Assembly: GCA_037893225.1 (NCBI GenBank)
Contig: JAZGUH010000363.1
Location: forward strand, 1,054,001-1,118,000
Source of the DNA: Hippasteria phrygiana
Taxonomy: Eukaryota; Echinodermata; Asteroidea; Valvatida; Goniasteridae
DNA: 64,000 nt
Direction: 5' to 3'
How positions within the stretch are numbered: position 1 is the first letter of the stretch; every line of letters begins with the position of its first letter. The notes below the pieces were generated by a model. It saw nothing but the letters and a program-made list of their open reading frames with translations. It searched no databases and was not told where the DNA came from. Shown here piece after piece: positions 37,601 through 50,315 of the stretch. The position numbers and the translations under genes are program-made.

Positions 37601-40600
37601 GTGTCTTGATGCTGATAAGATTTGTAAGAGATGCGAAAAAATGGGAGCACCTGACACCATAAGGAAAATTCAAGGTGATGGTAACTGTTTTTTTAGAGCT
37701 ATTTCTTGTGCTATATCAGGAACTGAAGATAATCACATGAAACTCAGGATAGCAACTGTTAATTACTTGTTGGAAAATGCAGCTAAATTTCAGTGTTTCT
37801 TACGGGAAAATCACATGACAGTGGAAGACTATGTAATAAGAGAAAGAGTTTCTGATAGTGGTACATGGGCTACAGAGGTTGAAATCATGGTAATAGCACA
37901 CATGTTGGGTGTAAATGTATTTACATTTGATGATGCAAATAAGTGGTATGTATTTTCTGGTATATGTGGTGATAGTGATGGACCATCAAGTTCAGTAGGT
38001 ATTTATTTGTACCACAGGAGAAGAGTGCATTATGATTTAGTTTTAACTGTACATGAGTTAATTACAAATGTATCAGACATCAGTGAGCAGGAACCTGATT
38101 GTAACAAGGAGTGTGAGCTACAAAGTAGTAATGCATGTAAAGATAAGGACAAATATAATACTAAATCAAAACCAGAAGCATTAAAACATTCAACTTGTAA
38201 GAGACGGAAACATGTTAACGTGACATTGAAGCGGCAGTTGAATAGAGAAAGAGCTAGAGAAAGGTATCAGTTGAAAAAGGAAAGTAAAGATTCAGAATAT
38301 GATGTGAAGATCAAGAAAGCAAAGCATAGGATTATAGATCACAAAAGATATGCAAATGATGTGAATTATAGTGAGTCAAAAAGATGTAGAAAGAAAGAGA
38401 AATATCACAAATCTGAGCAGTACAGGCAACATGAAATTGAATATGGCAAAAAGAAGTACAGAGAGAATGCTGGCAATAAACAAAAATCAGCAAAGTTGAA
38501 ATATCGAGAAAATGCTTTGTATAGGAAGAAAAAAATTGATACTACAAAAATCAGGTACCATGAGAATGATGCACACAGGCAAAAGAAAATTAACAGGACA
38601 AAAACAATGTATCATGATGATGTTGCACATAGACAAAAGAAAATTAACAGGGATAAAACAATGTACCATGATGATGCTGCACATAGACAGAAGAAAATTA
38701 GCAGGATAAACAAAATGTACCATGATGATGCTGCACATAGACAAAAGAAAATTAGCAGGATAAAAACAATGTACCATGATGATGCTGCACATAGACAAAA
38801 GAAAATTAGCAGGACAAAAACAATGTACCATGATGATGCTGCACATAGACAAAAGAAAATTAGCAGGATAAAAACAATGTACCATGATGATGCTGCACAT
38901 AGACAAAAGAAAATTAGCAGGACAAAAACAATGTACCACAATGATGCTGCACATAGACAAACAAAAATTAACAGGATAAAAACAATGTACCACGATGATG
39001 CTGCACATAGACAAAAGAAAATTAACAGGACAAAAACAATGTACCATGAGAATGCTGCACATAGGCAAAAGAAAATTGACAATGCAAAGAATAAATATCA
39101 TAAAAATGCCATTTATAGAAACAGGATGATCAAAGCTATAAAAAGAAAGTATTGTATAAATAGCTGTTTCAGAATGAAAGTGATTAATTATCAGAAATGC
39201 AAGTACCGTTGTAATGTACATTATCGTAGGTGTTTGATAGACGTAGGAAAAATTAAGTACCAAAACAATGAACATTATCGTGAAGAAATGAAAAGGATGA
39301 ATTTACAACGTTCAGTTAGAAAGAAAAAGAATGCACGTATTATGAGCAATGTTGCAAGGGATTGGAGGAACGAAGTATCAAAAGGACCAGAGTATGTCTG
39401 TGCAGTTTGTCATAAACTTCTGTTTCGGAAACAAGTTATCAAATGTAATAAAAATAAATACAAGAATGTTGGTTGTATATCTGAGAAGTATTTACATATC
39501 TGTGCATGCAATGAGGAGTGTGGGAACAAATGTCTTGTATCAGAATCAAGTAGGTCATGTCTGTGGATATGCTATACATGTCACAGGAAATTACTCAGTA
39601 ATCAAGTACCAGCAGAGGCAAATGTTAATAATTTAGCACTTGTAGACATTCCAGTTGAATTGAGTTGTTTGAACACTTTGGAGGAACATCTAATTGCAAT
39701 TAATGTACCATTCATGAAGATGATAGCATTACCTAAAGGAGGACAGAATGCAGTTCATGGTCCAGTTGTATGTGTGCCATCAAATATAACAGACACGGTA
39801 ACAGCATTGCCAAGGTGTGGAAATGATAATCAGTTGATTCGAGTGAAGCTGAAGAGAAAATTAACTTATAAAGGATATTACCAGTATCAGTTTGTGAACA
39901 GGGAACATGTTGAAAGTGCATTAAGATACCTTAAGCAGTATAACACGTGGTATAGGGATATAGAAATAAACAGTGAATGGGACAATCCTGTGTCTGAAGA
40001 TGTAGATGAAATGGCGCACAATGAAAATGATGAAGCTGGTGAATCTGATGATACAAGTAGTGATGAGGAAACAGATGATGATCGCTTGCGTGGTATTCCA
40101 CTTGATACATGTTTGCAACCAGCAGATATAGGACAGGAAGTTCTTGATCAGTATTTTGATGATGTACTTTGTGTTGCACCATGTGAAGGAAATAACCCAG
40201 TTAGAGTGTTAATGGAAGAAGGTAATGAGGCAAAATGTTTCCCAGCATTATTTCCAACAGGCACACCTATATTCAGTGATGATCATGATGTGAATGTTAC
40301 ACAATGTAGATATTTCCATAACAGACTAATGAATGCTGATAATAGATTTGCAAAGAGTACTCAATATATCTTTTATGCTCAGTATTTGTCAGAGATTCAA
40401 AAAGTGATGTCAAGTGTTTCAATTGCATTGCGTCAAAGTTCAGGTAAAATGAATGATGGTGAGAGTGTTAATGCAAGCATGATTAAAGACAGGGAACAAT
40501 TAAGAGGTGTTTTGAAATCGGACAGTGGATATAGATTCTTGAAACCAATCAGAGGTACACCCCCATATTGGCAATCAACTCAAAAAGATGTAATGGCGAT

Positions 40601-43600
40601 GATTAGACAACTTGGAATACCAACATGGTTCTGCTCATTTTCAGCAGCTGACATGAGATGGCCTGAATTTATAAACACAATACTTAGACAACAAGGTGAT
40701 TCTAGAGACATTGAAGATTTGGATTGGAATGAGAAATGTAATGTATTGCGAAGCAATCCTGTGACTGTAGCCAGAATGTTTGACAAACGATTTCATACAT
40801 TTCTGAAAGATGTCATAATGTCAAGAGCAGCACCTATTGGCAAAGTCAAGGACTATTTTTACAGAGTGGAATTTCAGCAGAGAGGATCTCCACATACACA
40901 TTGTATATTTTGGATTGAGAATGCACCAAAATTGGGAATTGACAGTGATGTTGATGTTATAAAATTCATTGACACATACATTAGTTGCAAGTTGCCGTCA
41001 AAGGAAGAAGATGAGGAATTGAATGAGATTGTGAGTCGTGTGCAGCAACATAGCAAAAAACACTCCAAGTCATGTAAAAAGAAAGGTACTGAATGCAGAT
41101 TCAATTTTCCACGACCTCCTTCTAATAGAACATTTATCACCGAGCCAGATCCAATAGATGATGATAATGATAAAAACAGTGATGATAGTGTTGGTAGCAC
41201 TAAAGCTAATGATGCCAAGAAATTATTGAAATCAGTGTGGAATGGAATACAAAATGAGGATAATCAAGATATGGCAACTTCTGAGTTATTTAAAAGCATT
41301 GGAATAACACAAGATGATTTTGAGAAAGCTAACAATGTTCTGAGCAGCAAAGCAAGTGTTGTACTAAAGAGAGAACCACAAGATGTATGGGTTAATTTGT
41401 ACAATCCCGATTTGATAAGATGCTGGAATGCAAACATGGACATTCAGTACATCAGTGATGCATATGCCTGTGTAGCTTATGTTGTGTCATACATGTCCAA
41501 GGCTGAACGTGAAATGGGACAATTGTTATCACATGCTCAAAGAGAGGCACAAAAAGGGAACTTAGATGCTAGACAGAGTATGAAGGAACTTGGTTGTGTG
41601 TATCTGCATAATCGTGAAATATCAGCTCAGGAAGCAGTGTTCCGTGCTTGCAGTCTCAGATTGAAAGAAGGATCCAGGAAAGTGGAATTTATACCTGTTG
41701 GTGAAAACCCTGTTAGAATGAGCTTACCATTGAGTGTAATTCAGAATAAATCTAAAGATGATGATGATGATATCTTCATGATTAACAAAGTTGATCGTTA
41801 TAAAGCAAGACCAGATATTGATGAATTTAAAGAAATGTGCCTTGCTACATTTTGTTCAGAATACAGAGTTATTTATAATGCAAATATATCTAAAGAATGT
41901 AATAAAAGGAGACGATCACCAGTGTATGCACTTAAACATGGCTTGGGTCATATACAGAAACGTAGTCGAACTGATCCAGCAGTTATCAGATATCCCAGGT
42001 TTTCAGTGGCAAAGTGTTCTGAGAAGTACTATCATAGTATGTTGCAGTTGTTTCTTCCGTATCAAGTTGATGTTCAGTTGAAGCCACCACAGTTTGAGTC
42101 CTATGAACAATTTTATACAGATGGTGTTATTTGCTTTAATGATAAATTAAAACCTGTAATAAATATTGTTGAAAATAATCGCTCCATGTATGAAGCAAAT
42201 ATTGAATCAATTGAAGAAGCAGAGAAATATCTGGAAAAGTTTGGTCCTCAAGAAGATGCCTGGGCTTTGATTTGTCCTAAGAGTGAAGAAGATAGACTTG
42301 AATGTCAAGCAAAGCGTAAGCCAATAATTGAAGATTCTGACAGTGAATGTGATATTCCTGATTTGAAAGCTGAACAAAAAGGAGATAAAATGTGTAATAT
42401 TGAACCACATTCAGTTAAAGTATCCAAGCAGGAAGCACTGAGTTTGCTGAGATCCTTGAATGTACAACAGAGACAGGTATTTAATAAGATCAGAGATTGG
42501 TGTCTGCAGAAAGTCAATGGTAAAAATCCTGAACCGTTCCATGTGTTTCTAACGGGTGGAGCCGGAACGGGAAAGAGTCATTTGATAAAGTCAGTGTACT
42601 ATGAAGCAACAAGGATTTTCAGAAGAATAGTGCAAAATCCAGACAATGTCTCAGTATTGCTTACTGCCCCAACAGGTGTTGCAGCATTTAATATCAATGG
42701 TGCTACAATTCATAGTGCATTGTCAATCACAACTGATTCTAGATTACCATATCAACCTCTTGGTGAAGAAAAGTTGAGTACTCTGCGTAATGTATTGCAA
42801 GATCTTCAGATTTTGATTGTAGATGAAATATCAATGGTTGATCACAAAATTCTTTGCTATATTCATGGACGACTACGTCAGATTAAGCAAACACGTAATC
42901 ATACACCCTTTGGAAATGTCAGCATTTTAGCTGTTGGTGATTTTTATCAGTTGCCTCCAGTAAAGGGAAAGTCATTGTACCAGAGAACAGTTACAGCTGA
43001 CCTATGGAATGATATCTTCCAGAAAGTAGAGTTAACAGAAATTATGAGACAAAAGGAAGATGTACAATTTGCTGAAACATTGAACAGGCTACGTGTAAAA
43101 GAAAAGCAAAAGAAATTATCAGATGAAGATGTTGCAATGTTGCAAGCTCGTGAAACTGGAGAAGATTGGGATGATGCATTACATATCTTTCCATGTAACA
43201 AACAGGTTGATGAACACAATGTTAAGACATTGTTTGCAAAGTGTAGTGATTGTATATGTATTGAGGCAAAGGACATTCAGAAGGATTCAAAAGGTGGTAA
43301 AATGAAACGACAAGTGAAAGCTGTAAGCAAATCAACATATACTAGCTTACCAAAATCATTGTGGCTTGGTGTTGGAGCAAGAGTGATGTTAACAAAGAAC
43401 ATTGATGTATCTGATGGACTAGTTAATGGAGTATTTGGCACTGTCTGTGAAATAGTTATGCTAGCTGATAAATCTGGCCCAAAATGTGTAGAAATTAAGT
43501 TTGACAATAAGAATGTTGGTTGTAAATTGAAAAATCAAATACCATTCTTGTCTATTGATAGAGGCACAGTACCTATTCAAATGGAAGAAGAAAGTATTGG

Positions 43601-44537
43601 TAAACAGTGTGTACGACACCAGTTTCCATTGAAATTAGCCTGGGCATGTACAGTCCACAAGGTACAAGGAATGACAACAGACAAAGCAGTTGTATGTCTT
43701 GAGCGTACATTTTCACCAGGACAGGCGTATGTTGCTCTCAGTAGAGTCACTTCATTGAATGGTCTTGTGATAGAAAGGTTTGATAAAAAATACATTTATT
43801 GTAATAAAGCAGTACATGAGTCATTGAATAGTATGCCATTATTTATTGAAGAAGATAAATCTAGGAGAGATATATCTAATGAGACTACTATCATGATGCA
43901 TAACATCCAAGGTTTGAAGGAACATTATACAGACTTAAAATGTAATAATGAATTTATGACATCTGATTTTATTTGTCTAACTGAGACATGGATTAACGAA
44001 GAGCTGTACACAAACACTGAATTGACTGAATTTAAGTGTTATCATCAATTAAGAAGTCTTTCATATGATAATTCAAGTCATTCTACTCAAACATTAAAGC
44101 AACAGAGTCATGGAGGTGTTGCTGTATATGGTAGAAGGAATAAGACATTCAGTAGGATAATCATGCCAGTACAGAACATGGAATATATTGCATTTCAAAT
44201 AATTTCTAATATGTCATGTTTAGTTGTAATAATTTACAGACCAGTGTCTTATGCTATAAATGCTTTTATTACCAATTTAAAAGTTTTACTTGAAGAACTT
44301 CACAAAATATCCAACAAATGTATTATAATGGGTGATTTCAATGAAGATATTTTTAAACAGTGTTCACAAGTTGAGAAATTGATGGAAGATCATGGTTATA
44401 AGCAGTGTGTTACAAATGCAACTACAGAAAATGGAACATTAATTGACCATGTCTATGTCAGAAATTTGGACTCTGTGTCTGCTGTCATAAGTCCCACTTA
44501 TTACAGTTATCATGAAGCAGTTAGTGTGAAATTCTGA
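34671..44537 (+). CDS. Helentron (Helitron) Rep-helicase-endonuclease polyprotein
   Basis: 3,288 residues, one intact ORF. Order of parts: PHD finger (about 363-420, CWLCDEV to CSKCGRCN); C76-like cysteine protease (C683 in [10 protein letters not shown]810 and H812 in FDSHSRN); OTU protease (D1003, C1006 in [10 protein letters not shown] near 1120 in RRRVHYD); basic 18-residue repeats (about 1290-1475); Cys/His cluster and DUF6570-like region (about 1570-1780); Helitron-like N domain (from about 1880); Rep HUH motif PHTHCIFW (H2075, H2077) and two-tyrosine helix AYVVSYMSK (about 2270); Pif1-like helicase (Walker A GGAGTGKS about 2629, Walker [11 protein letters not shown] about 2713, VHKVQGMT and AYVALSRV); C-terminal EEP endonuclease (HNIQG, TETW, GDFNED, LIDHVY, SYHEAV, about 3070-3288). 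It nicks and unwinds DNA for rolling-circle-type transposition. The EEP domain marks the Helentron branch. Confidence 0.95.
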   Translation: MKATQTVHRGILGYHFDECLSVLQSLPHSTPLMIPFHSSTMSCVWSISSSSKLTSPHHANALRLAPPQRSRLLVTARQCANQLAHDKCVYVLGQVRPNSLASGTGALLPCNWISSKKRCTELSKYKLSKYKLSKFKLRKCKHRNVNSEVFDISNVEKQTTQSKERHKRTANHEQRRKVTVFRKFKVGHVTPKRKGYQNALIRLKASGQSCCSRNQVLECVVEYCKEPKRVSKPNRKKIRRNERKQAFHRLRSGNVVECRMNKEDRRCHEKTQKNIQSHTRRSLSYVLKNMQNKTDCKCKEDQVSTMYVSTRSKKQLQHKLLSESKNSGTEAKNDVKKLKKNRIVLEMNKMESDDHSVKHTSSRQCWLCDEVTAPFDRIVTCDTCNIWYHVNCMGFSNVDHIVLRKPISWMCSKCGRCNYTVSLLYDLGIPTDENIFQMSLNEGDVNEESVMMYAKHDYCTLEGIKEINEPEGEINKSRDNVCVSSANMKLKNLGKQQCIKEQSGGYSLRRKKMTSNKDTSRKNGDKRNENVNEKKSTRINLLEAQANNVQCVKDVKEHSIGNEMEENMEKGMKSRYSLRSNKEPVLVVTEKQNEKGKSKRKAEESFKNCSEATGSTKKLRMLPQRNRSFKINKSDVVKNKTCTCRTRCFCTSIQKTREIDGRVVQGSFHQGDWRFAENSGKQCVANSLCAAMYSRIRNLNKWCSTDLDFVLNTGNELYSYLSRSSTMMNEYLLINELPDEIDVFNQHFNMKFHESVCGMFEGETNLSEFNLIPLSSALEQTLQKYTACFICFNGNTFSVIAQDGMYYIFDSHSRNHNGWQDSDGRSLMKCVTSWQGVYKYCMELGRSMNLSDTEQFEITGVNIWVNDDLSICSHEDIDNGNSACTRSNTHRMETKYSTKGNAGTQFEKNCGSKRNTVHTVLSDAEHATDIDQEITCIDNSDNDLEIIKVTHPVTFKFVPLTNKSKIALCRKFGVTKMCLDADKICKRCEKMGAPDTIRKIQGDGNCFFRAISCAISGTEDNHMKLRIATVNYLLENAAKFQCFLRENHMTVEDYVIRERVSDSGTWATEVEIMVIAHMLGVNVFTFDDANKWYVFSGICGDSDGPSSSVGIYLYHRRRVHYDLVLTVHELITNVSDISEQEPDCNKECELQSSNACKDKDKYNTKSKPEALKHSTCKRRKHVNVTLKRQLNRERARERYQLKKESKDSEYDVKIKKAKHRIIDHKRYANDVNYSESKRCRKKEKYHKSEQYRQHEIEYGKKKYRENAGNKQKSAKLKYRENALYRKKKIDTTKIRYHENDAHRQKKINRTKTMYHDDVAHRQKKINRDKTMYHDDAAHRQKKISRINKMYHDDAAHRQKKISRIKTMYHDDAAHRQKKISRTKTMYHDDAAHRQKKISRIKTMYHDDAAHRQKKISRTKTMYHNDAAHRQTKINRIKTMYHDDAAHRQKKINRTKTMYHENAAHRQKKIDNAKNKYHKNAIYRNRMIKAIKRKYCINSCFRMKVINYQKCKYRCNVHYRRCLIDVGKIKYQNNEHYREEMKRMNLQRSVRKKKNARIMSNVARDWRNEVSKGPEYVCAVCHKLLFRKQVIKCNKNKYKNVGCISEKYLHICACNEECGNKCLVSESSRSCLWICYTCHRKLLSNQVPAEANVNNLALVDIPVELSCLNTLEEHLIAINVPFMKMIALPKGGQNAVHGPVVCVPSNITDTVTALPRCGNDNQLIRVKLKRKLTYKGYYQYQFVNREHVESALRYLKQYNTWYRDIEINSEWDNPVSEDVDEMAHNENDEAGESDDTSSDEETDDDRLRGIPLDTCLQPADIGQEVLDQYFDDVLCVAPCEGNNPVRVLMEEGNEAKCFPALFPTGTPIFSDDHDVNVTQCRYFHNRLMNADNRFAKSTQYIFYAQYLSEIQKVMSSVSIALRQSSGKMNDGESVNASMIKDREQLRGVLKSDSGYRFLKPIRGTPPYWQSTQKDVMAMIRQLGIPTWFCSFSAADMRWPEFINTILRQQGDSRDIEDLDWNEKCNVLRSNPVTVARMFDKRFHTFLKDVIMSRAAPIGKVKDYFYRVEFQQRGSPHTHCIFWIENAPKLGIDSDVDVIKFIDTYISCKLPSKEEDEELNEIVSRVQQHSKKHSKSCKKKGTECRFNFPRPPSNRTFITEPDPIDDDNDKNSDDSVGSTKANDAKKLLKSVWNGIQNEDNQDMATSELFKSIGITQDDFEKANNVLSSKASVVLKREPQDVWVNLYNPDLIRCWNANMDIQYISDAYACVAYVVSYMSKAEREMGQLLSHAQREAQKGNLDARQSMKELGCVYLHNREISAQEAVFRACSLRLKEGSRKVEFIPVGENPVRMSLPLSVIQNKSKDDDDDIFMINKVDRYKARPDIDEFKEMCLATFCSEYRVIYNANISKECNKRRRSPVYALKHGLGHIQKRSRTDPAVIRYPRFSVAKCSEKYYHSMLQLFLPYQVDVQLKPPQFESYEQFYTDGVICFNDKLKPVINIVENNRSMYEANIESIEEAEKYLEKFGPQEDAWALICPKSEEDRLECQAKRKPIIEDSDSECDIPDLKAEQKGDKMCNIEPHSVKVSKQEALSLLRSLNVQQRQVFNKIRDWCLQKVNGKNPEPFHVFLTGGAGTGKSHLIKSVYYEATRIFRRIVQNPDNVSVLLTAPTGVAAFNINGATIHSALSITTDSRLPYQPLGEEKLSTLRNVLQDLQILIVDEISMVDHKILCYIHGRLRQIKQTRNHTPFGNVSILAVGDFYQLPPVKGKSLYQRTVTADLWNDIFQKVELTEIMRQKEDVQFAETLNRLRVKEKQKKLSDEDVAMLQARETGEDWDDALHIFPCNKQVDEHNVKTLFAKCSDCICIEAKDIQKDSKGGKMKRQVKAVSKSTYTSLPKSLWLGVGARVMLTKNIDVSDGLVNGVFGTVCEIVMLADKSGPKCVEIKFDNKNVGCKLKNQIPFLSIDRGTVPIQMEEESIGKQCVRHQFPLKLAWACTVHKVQGMTTDKAVVCLERTFSPGQAYVALSRVTSLNGLVIERFDKKYIYCNKAVHESLNSMPLFIEEDKSRRDISNETTIMMHNIQGLKEHYTDLKCNNEFMTSDFICLTETWINEELYTNTELTEFKCYHQLRSLSYDNSSHSTQTLKQQSHGGVAVYGRRNKTFSRIIMPVQNMEYIAFQIISNMSCLVVIIYRPVSYAINAFITNLKVLLEELHKISNKCIIMGDFNEDIFKQCSQVEKLMEDHGYKQCVTNATTENGTLIDHVYVRNLDSVSAVISPTYYSYHEAVSVKF
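38550..39095 (+). repeat. 54-bp tandem repeat inside the Helentron ORF
   Basis: About ten near-identical 54-bp units encode 18-residue repeats of the form [18 protein letters not shown], with diverged units on both sides (KYRENA-like upstream, [13 protein letters not shown] downstream). The high DNA identity of the centre shows recent expansion within an older repeat domain. The mirror-strand open frame over it is a shadow. Confidence 0.92.
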
Positions 44538-45929
44538 AAAAAAATTCACAAGTAAAGTTTTGTATACTATACTATTATCTTTACATAGGATAATTAGCTT
44601 ACACTGCACAGTATATGTGTACTGGTTAATTGTTTCAATACAAATTGAAAATGACATTTGCTCAATTTAAAAGAAGTCTATGAAATGAAATAAATGTTTA
44701 AAACTGCTTTTAAGGTTTAGAAAACTTTGAGGAATTGTCAGCAATAATAAGCAAAATAATGGCTAGATTGCTAGATGGGAAGTAACATGGGAGCAAGAGT
44801 AAGCAAATTAGCAAGCCAGATTAGAATCGAAATGAGAACCATCATACTGAATTGTAACCAGTCAATGACAAGTCGGGTCACAAGCTACAGTAGATTAACA
44901 ATGACAAAGAAATGCCTTTATCACAGTTCATTGGAAATTATTTTGGCTTGACTTGTGAAGTGACTTGTGGTGACTTGATTACAACTCTAGAAGTATGATA
45001 GCAAGCAAGGTTTTAAAGTAAGATATCAGATGATGTAGTATGCAAGATTTAAGATGATAGGATGAAATAATTGAGAAAGAAATAATTAATGGAAATAACA
45101 TGTTAGAACAAATGCAGGATACGAGATAAAAAAAACACTGATAAGAAAGTACACAAGATAAATAGGCAAATAAGTATGGAAAATAGACAGGCAAGAGATA
45201 ATATGTACATCTGAGGCAGCAAATAGATAGAAATAGATAATAACAAATATAAACTTTATTAATGTGGAATTTTTGGTATTGCATCATGTGCATGTACAGT
45301 GTTTTTATAATGTGTGAATAACAAGGTGATAGTGGTCCTGGTGTATGAGTTAGCCATTGAAATGTCATTTGCTTTTTGATTTGGTAGATATATCAAAATG
45401 CATGCTATCAAAACATCAGCAAACAGAGTAACCAAGATATAAGGCAAAATAAACAGGCAAGAATTTAGACAAGATATGAAGCAAAATAAACAGGCAAGAA
45501 AGTAGGCAATATGTAAGGCAAAAACAAAGACAAGAAATTAGTACAAAGATACATGTATAAGGCTGGCAAGGTGAAATGAGCTGTTACTAAAATGCTTTGT
45601 AGCATCTGTTGAGGATTATTCAATTGACAAAATCGCAATTTTTGGATTGCATGTTGTGGCCTAAATTGCCATAGTATCTAGTTGGGGCCTTAACGATTAT
45701 AAGTCTGGCTTTAAGTCGCATTTTGGCACACCCTGTCAAAATGTCACTATGAGGAGTGGGGTGAGCTAGAGACTTTTATCCACTTCTCTTGTGCTGCTTT
45801 GAGATGTACCACCATATACTTCAATCAACTGTACTTTGGACGATTCATCTTGATGGTTATGAAACAGTGAGCCAGTCTTCAGCTTACTTTGCCTTTATAT
45901 TCCTTTGATTGCTTCTACCACGCCAGCTC
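44538..45929. other. AT-rich 3' flank of the Helentron ORF
   Basis: No coding region is supported. An AATAAA at 44689-44694 is a candidate poly(A) signal 152 bases after the stop. The rest is A-rich with loosely recurring AGGCAAAATAAACAGGCAAGA-type phrases at about 45440-45540. No clear Helentron terminus was found. Confidence 0.5.
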
Positions 45930-47970
45930 GATAATAACCTAGATGACTTACACCAGACTTGTTGAATTCTATTTGCTTGGACCAAACTGGTTGAATGTAT
46001 CCCAAGATTGTTTTGACCAGACTGGTTTACTGCTCTTCCTATATGATTTGGACCACACCGGTTAAGTACTCTTTCGAAATGACTGGGATCATACTGGCTG
46101 GGTGCTCTTCCTAGATGGTTTGGACCACACTAGTTCAGTGCTCTTCTGAAATGACTGGGACCACACTGGCTGAGTGCTCTTCCTAGATGGCTTGGACCAG
46201 ACCGGTTCAGTGCTCTTCCTAGATGGCTTGGACCAGACCAGTTCAGTGCTCTTCCTAGATGGTTTGGACCACACCAGTTCAGTGCTCTTCTGAAATGATT
46301 GGGACCACACTGGCTGAGTGCTCTTCCTAGATGGATTGGACCAGACCAGTTCAGTGCTCTTCCTAGATGGTTTGCACCACACCAGTTCAGTGCTCTTCTG
46401 AAATGACTGGGACCACACTGGCTGAGTGCTCTTCCTAGATGGATTGGACCAGACCAGTTCAGTGCTCTTCCTAGATGGTTTGCACCACACCAGTTCAGTG
46501 CTCTTCTGAAATGACTGGGACCACACTGGCTGAGTGCTCTTCCTAGATGGATTGGACCAGACCAGTTCAGTGCTCTTCCTAGATGGTTTGCACCACACCA
46601 GTTCAGTGCTCTTCTGAAATGACTGGGACCACACTGGCTGAGTGTTCTTCCTAGATGGCTTGGACCAGACCAGTTCAGTGCTCTTCCTAGATGGTTTGCA
46701 CCACACCAGTTCAGTGCTCTTCTGAAATGACTGGGACCACACTGGCTGAGTGCTCTTCCTAGATGGATTGGACCAGACCAGTTCAGTGCTCTTCCTAGAT
46801 GGTTTGCACCACACCAGTTCAGTGCTCTTCTGAAATGACTGGGACCACACTGGCTGAGTGTTCTTCCTAGATGGCTTGGACCAGACCAGTTCAGTGCTCT
46901 TCCTAGATGGTTTGCACCACACCAGTTCAGTGCTCTTCTGAAATGACTGGGACCACACTGGCTGAGTGTTCTTCCTAGATGGCTTGGACCAGACCAGTTC
47001 AGTGCTCTTCCTAGATGGTTTGCACCACACCAGTTCAGTGCTCTTCTGAAATGACTGGGACCACACTGGCTGAGTGCTCTTCCTAGATGGCTTGGACCAG
47101 ACCGGTTCAGTGCTCTTCCTAGATGGCTTGGACCAGACCAATTCAGTGCTCTTCCTAGATGGTTTGGACCACACCAGTTCAGTGCTCTTTTGAAATGACT
47201 GGGACCACACTGGCTGAGTGCTCTTCCTAGATGGATTGGACCAGACCGGTTCAGTGCTCTTCTTAGATGGTTTGCACCACACCAGTTCAGTGCTCTTCTG
47301 AAATGACTGGGACCACACTGGCTGAGTGCTCTTCCTAGATGGATTGGACCAGACCGGTTCAGTGCTCTTCCTAGATGGATTGGACCAGACCAGTTCAGTA
47401 CTCTTCCTAGATGGTTTGCACCACACGAGTTCAGTGCTCTTCTGAAATGACTGGGACCACACTGGCTGAGTGCTCTTCCTAGATGGCTTGGACCAGACTG
47501 GTTCAATGCTCTTCCTAGATGGTTTGGACCACACCAATTCAGTGTTCTTGCAAGATGGCTTGGACCAGATTGGTTCAGTGCTCCTTCTAAATGACTGGGA
47601 CCACACTGGCTGAGTGCTCTTCCTAGATGGCTTGGATCAGATGAGTTCAGTGTTCTTCTTTGATGGCTTAGACCAGACCGGTTCAGTGCTCTTCCCCGAT
47701 AGCTTGAATCAGACCAGTTCAGTCCTCTGGCTAGAATTGGACCAGACTAGTTTAGTGCTCTTTCTAAATAACTGAGATCAAACCGGTTCAGTGCTCTTTC
47801 TACATGGCTTGGACCAGAGCGCTTCAGTGCTTGGATCAGACAGGTTTAATGCTCTTCCTAAATAGCTGGGACCAGACCGGTTCACTACTCTTCCTAGATG
47901 GCTTGGACCAGACCGGTTCAATGCTCTTTGTAGATGGTATGTACCATACTGGTGCAGTGCTCTTTCTAGA
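45930..47970. repeat. 36-bp minisatellite with 108-bp higher-order unit
   Basis: Monomers of 36 bp share CAGTGCTCTTC near one end. In the core (about 46090-47600) three monomer types alternate to give 108-bp units: one with TGAAATGACTGGGACC, one with GATGGATTGGACC or GATGGCTTGGACC, one with GATGGTTTGCACC. The outer monomers at 45930-46080 and 47610-47970 are increasingly diverged. Since 36 is a multiple of three, long open frames (505 and 458 codons) appear on the minus strand; they are by-products, not genes. Confidence 0.93.
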
Positions 47971-49800
47971 TCTGTGATCTGCTTTAGAAAAGATACAATA
48001 CAAATGAATGTGATTTGTAAATTTTACACCTATCCCTACTGACAAATTTTAGATGAACAATTTACATTACAATAGACTGTTTCATCTTTTTCCGCTGCTT
48101 ATTACGGTCTTAGCCCCATGTGAGAGAATATTTTGGTACAAATTGTATTTTTATGATTTACCGGTACCACTTTTCATCTGCGCATTGTTAAATAAAAAAA
48201 TGAATTTGTTTTGGGAAATTGGGATCTTGTACCTCTAGTTTTTAAAAGCTTGCCTGCACCTTTTATAAAGTCAGTTAAAAATAATCATGCAATAGATGTA
48301 ACTGGTTTAGTGTGTAGTAGTTCTCCAAGTACATGTATACATATGTATGTATTGTCTCAAACAATGTCAGATTGTATCCACAAAGGTATATGAAGTCTTT
48401 TAAACTATTAACGATGTACAGTATATTGGATAAACCATAACATTTTAAAACGTGAAAATTAATCTCTGTTTTTTGTTTAATTTTTTTCATTACTGCAGTT
48501 AACAAGTACCAATTGCTGCCATCCATATGAAATCAGCTGGGCTATGAGGTCATCATTTACTTCCTATTGTCATCTTTGCTGTAGTCATCACACGATGCTT
48601 CTCTACTTTGCATGTAGCTCTGTGTCATCCTTTCAAGGTGTCAGTAGCTGGCCACTTGTAAGGTGAGTACTTATTAGGTGTATTTTACTAATGCAATGAA
48701 ATTGTGATGCTTTATCAAAAAGAAAAATTGTTTTTAAAGGAAAATGGTAGTTTTGCTTCCTGTAATTGTACAAAAGTTCATGTCAGTAAGTGACTTGTTA
48801 TTTTTTTTAAAGTTTTCTGTTGTTAGATATATATAAACATCAGACAAATTTATACATAGTACATACAACTAATACATACAATTTCTATGACTTTTTTTTT
48901 ATCATGAATCCAGAGATGTAATTGTGTTACCGTCCTCGTGTAATTCCATAACCGGCATGAGTCTGATAAAATGTCAGTTTCTACAATAGAAAATAATTTC
49001 TTTAAGAAGTTTTTGGTTGCAGATAATCCCTGATTTTCAAATCACTCATATTAGTAATTGTGTGAATTAATACAATAATTGAAAAAGCATTTTTGTTTAC
49101 ATAATGAAAATGTTGAATTTAGCTTTATCATACCATGGATAAGCACCTAGCATAAAACATCTTTTGATATGATGCTAATTCTTCATGTTGTTTACAACAA
49201 AACATAATTTTGTTACCGGAGAATTGTCCATATATGCTTAATAGTGTCATTAACTGTTCAATACAATACAGATCTGTATTTGCCTTCTTACTTGTTGAGA
49301 TCCTGAATTACTTTGGATCACATGTTAGATGTTGATATCCTCACATACATTTTACTCGGGATGACGATATTTTCAGATAATTTACTTGGGAGATTATGAC
49401 ATTGTAAACTATGATGTCATTATCCCTTTGATAATAACATTTTCAATGTAGGATGTCGTCATCGTGATATAATATTGTCATCATAATGAATTTTCTCAAA
49501 AAGTCTTAGTATCCTTTTAACAAGATGTTGTCATTCCTGAATGCATTTTCTCAGTCCGTGAAAAATGTGTGTGCAAGACGACATCCTACATTTATGATGC
49601 TGTCATTCACGACTTAAATATCTTTCGAATATGACATTTCAACATTCACTATGTTTCATTTAATATCAAGCAAAGTATAATGCATAACTTAGCTATGATA
49701 CAAGTATAGCACTCATAGTGTGATGCAAACATGATGATTTTATTCACACACATACACATTCTAATTATGTGATTCTTTCATTTTGCATCTTCTGTAGCAA
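47971..49800. other. Single-copy AT-rich sequence
   Basis: No gene, RNA or clear repeat is supported. About 49370-49620 has several loosely related GATGTCATTATC/GATGTCGTCATC phrases that may be very old members of the palindrome family. Confidence 0.5.
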
Positions 49801-50315
49801 GTTCCCATCTCGGCATCAAGGCAAAGACGATCTACCTTAGCTTCTGAGTGCAGAACTTTGATTTGAGTCTTCATTTCAACTTCAAGGTGAAGGGAATCTA
49901 CTTTATCTGCTCAAATCAGAACTTTGATTTGATAACACTGGACAATTATGACTATAGTGGGTCTTCATTTCAACCTCAAGGTGAAGGGAATCTACTTTAT
50001 CTTCTCAGAGCAGAACATTGATTTGATAGCACCTGGCATGATGACTGTAGCAAGTCATCATTTCAACTTCAAAGTGAAGGGGATGTACTTTACCTTTTCA
50101 AAGCAGAACTTGGATTTGATAATACTGGACAATTATGACTGCAGTGAATTTTCAACTTCAAGGTGAAGGATATCTACTTTACCTTCTTGGTACAGAACTT
50201 TGATTTGATAACATCTGGCATCATGACTACAGTGAGTCTTCATTTCAAATTCAAGGCAAAGGAGATCTACTTTATCTTCTATATTTATTTTTATTTAATT
50301 GCACCAGACACCGGG
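49801..50315 (+). repeat. Tandem repeat, about 93 bp, five units
   Basis: Landmark TCATTTCAACTTCAAGGTGA or a variant recurs near 49872, 49965, 50058, 50148 and 50237, followed by CTACTTTATCTTCT and AGAACTTTGATTTGATA. Units are moderately diverged. Short open frames through them are not considered genes. Confidence 0.85.

Larger units (their letters stand above)
34671..44694 (+). mobile_element. Autonomous Helentron (ends not located)
   Basis: Defined from the coding region and a downstream AATAAA at 44689-44694. Helentrons end in short asymmetric inverted repeats with a 3' hairpin and insert between T's; I could not place these with confidence. The true element may extend into 31.7-34.6 kb on the left and past 44.7 kb on the right, possibly including the 36-bp minisatellite. 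Confidence 0.7.

Noticed and set aside
38487..39275. 262-codon minus-strand open frame across the Helentron repeat region
   Set aside because: Shadow of the 54-bp tandem repeat on the opposite strand of a clear gene.
46089..47606. 505-codon minus-strand open frame with Trp/Ser/Lys repeats (and 458 codons in another frame)
   Set aside because: It is the translation of a 36-bp minisatellite, whose period is a multiple of three; two frames are open at once and there is no non-repeat part.
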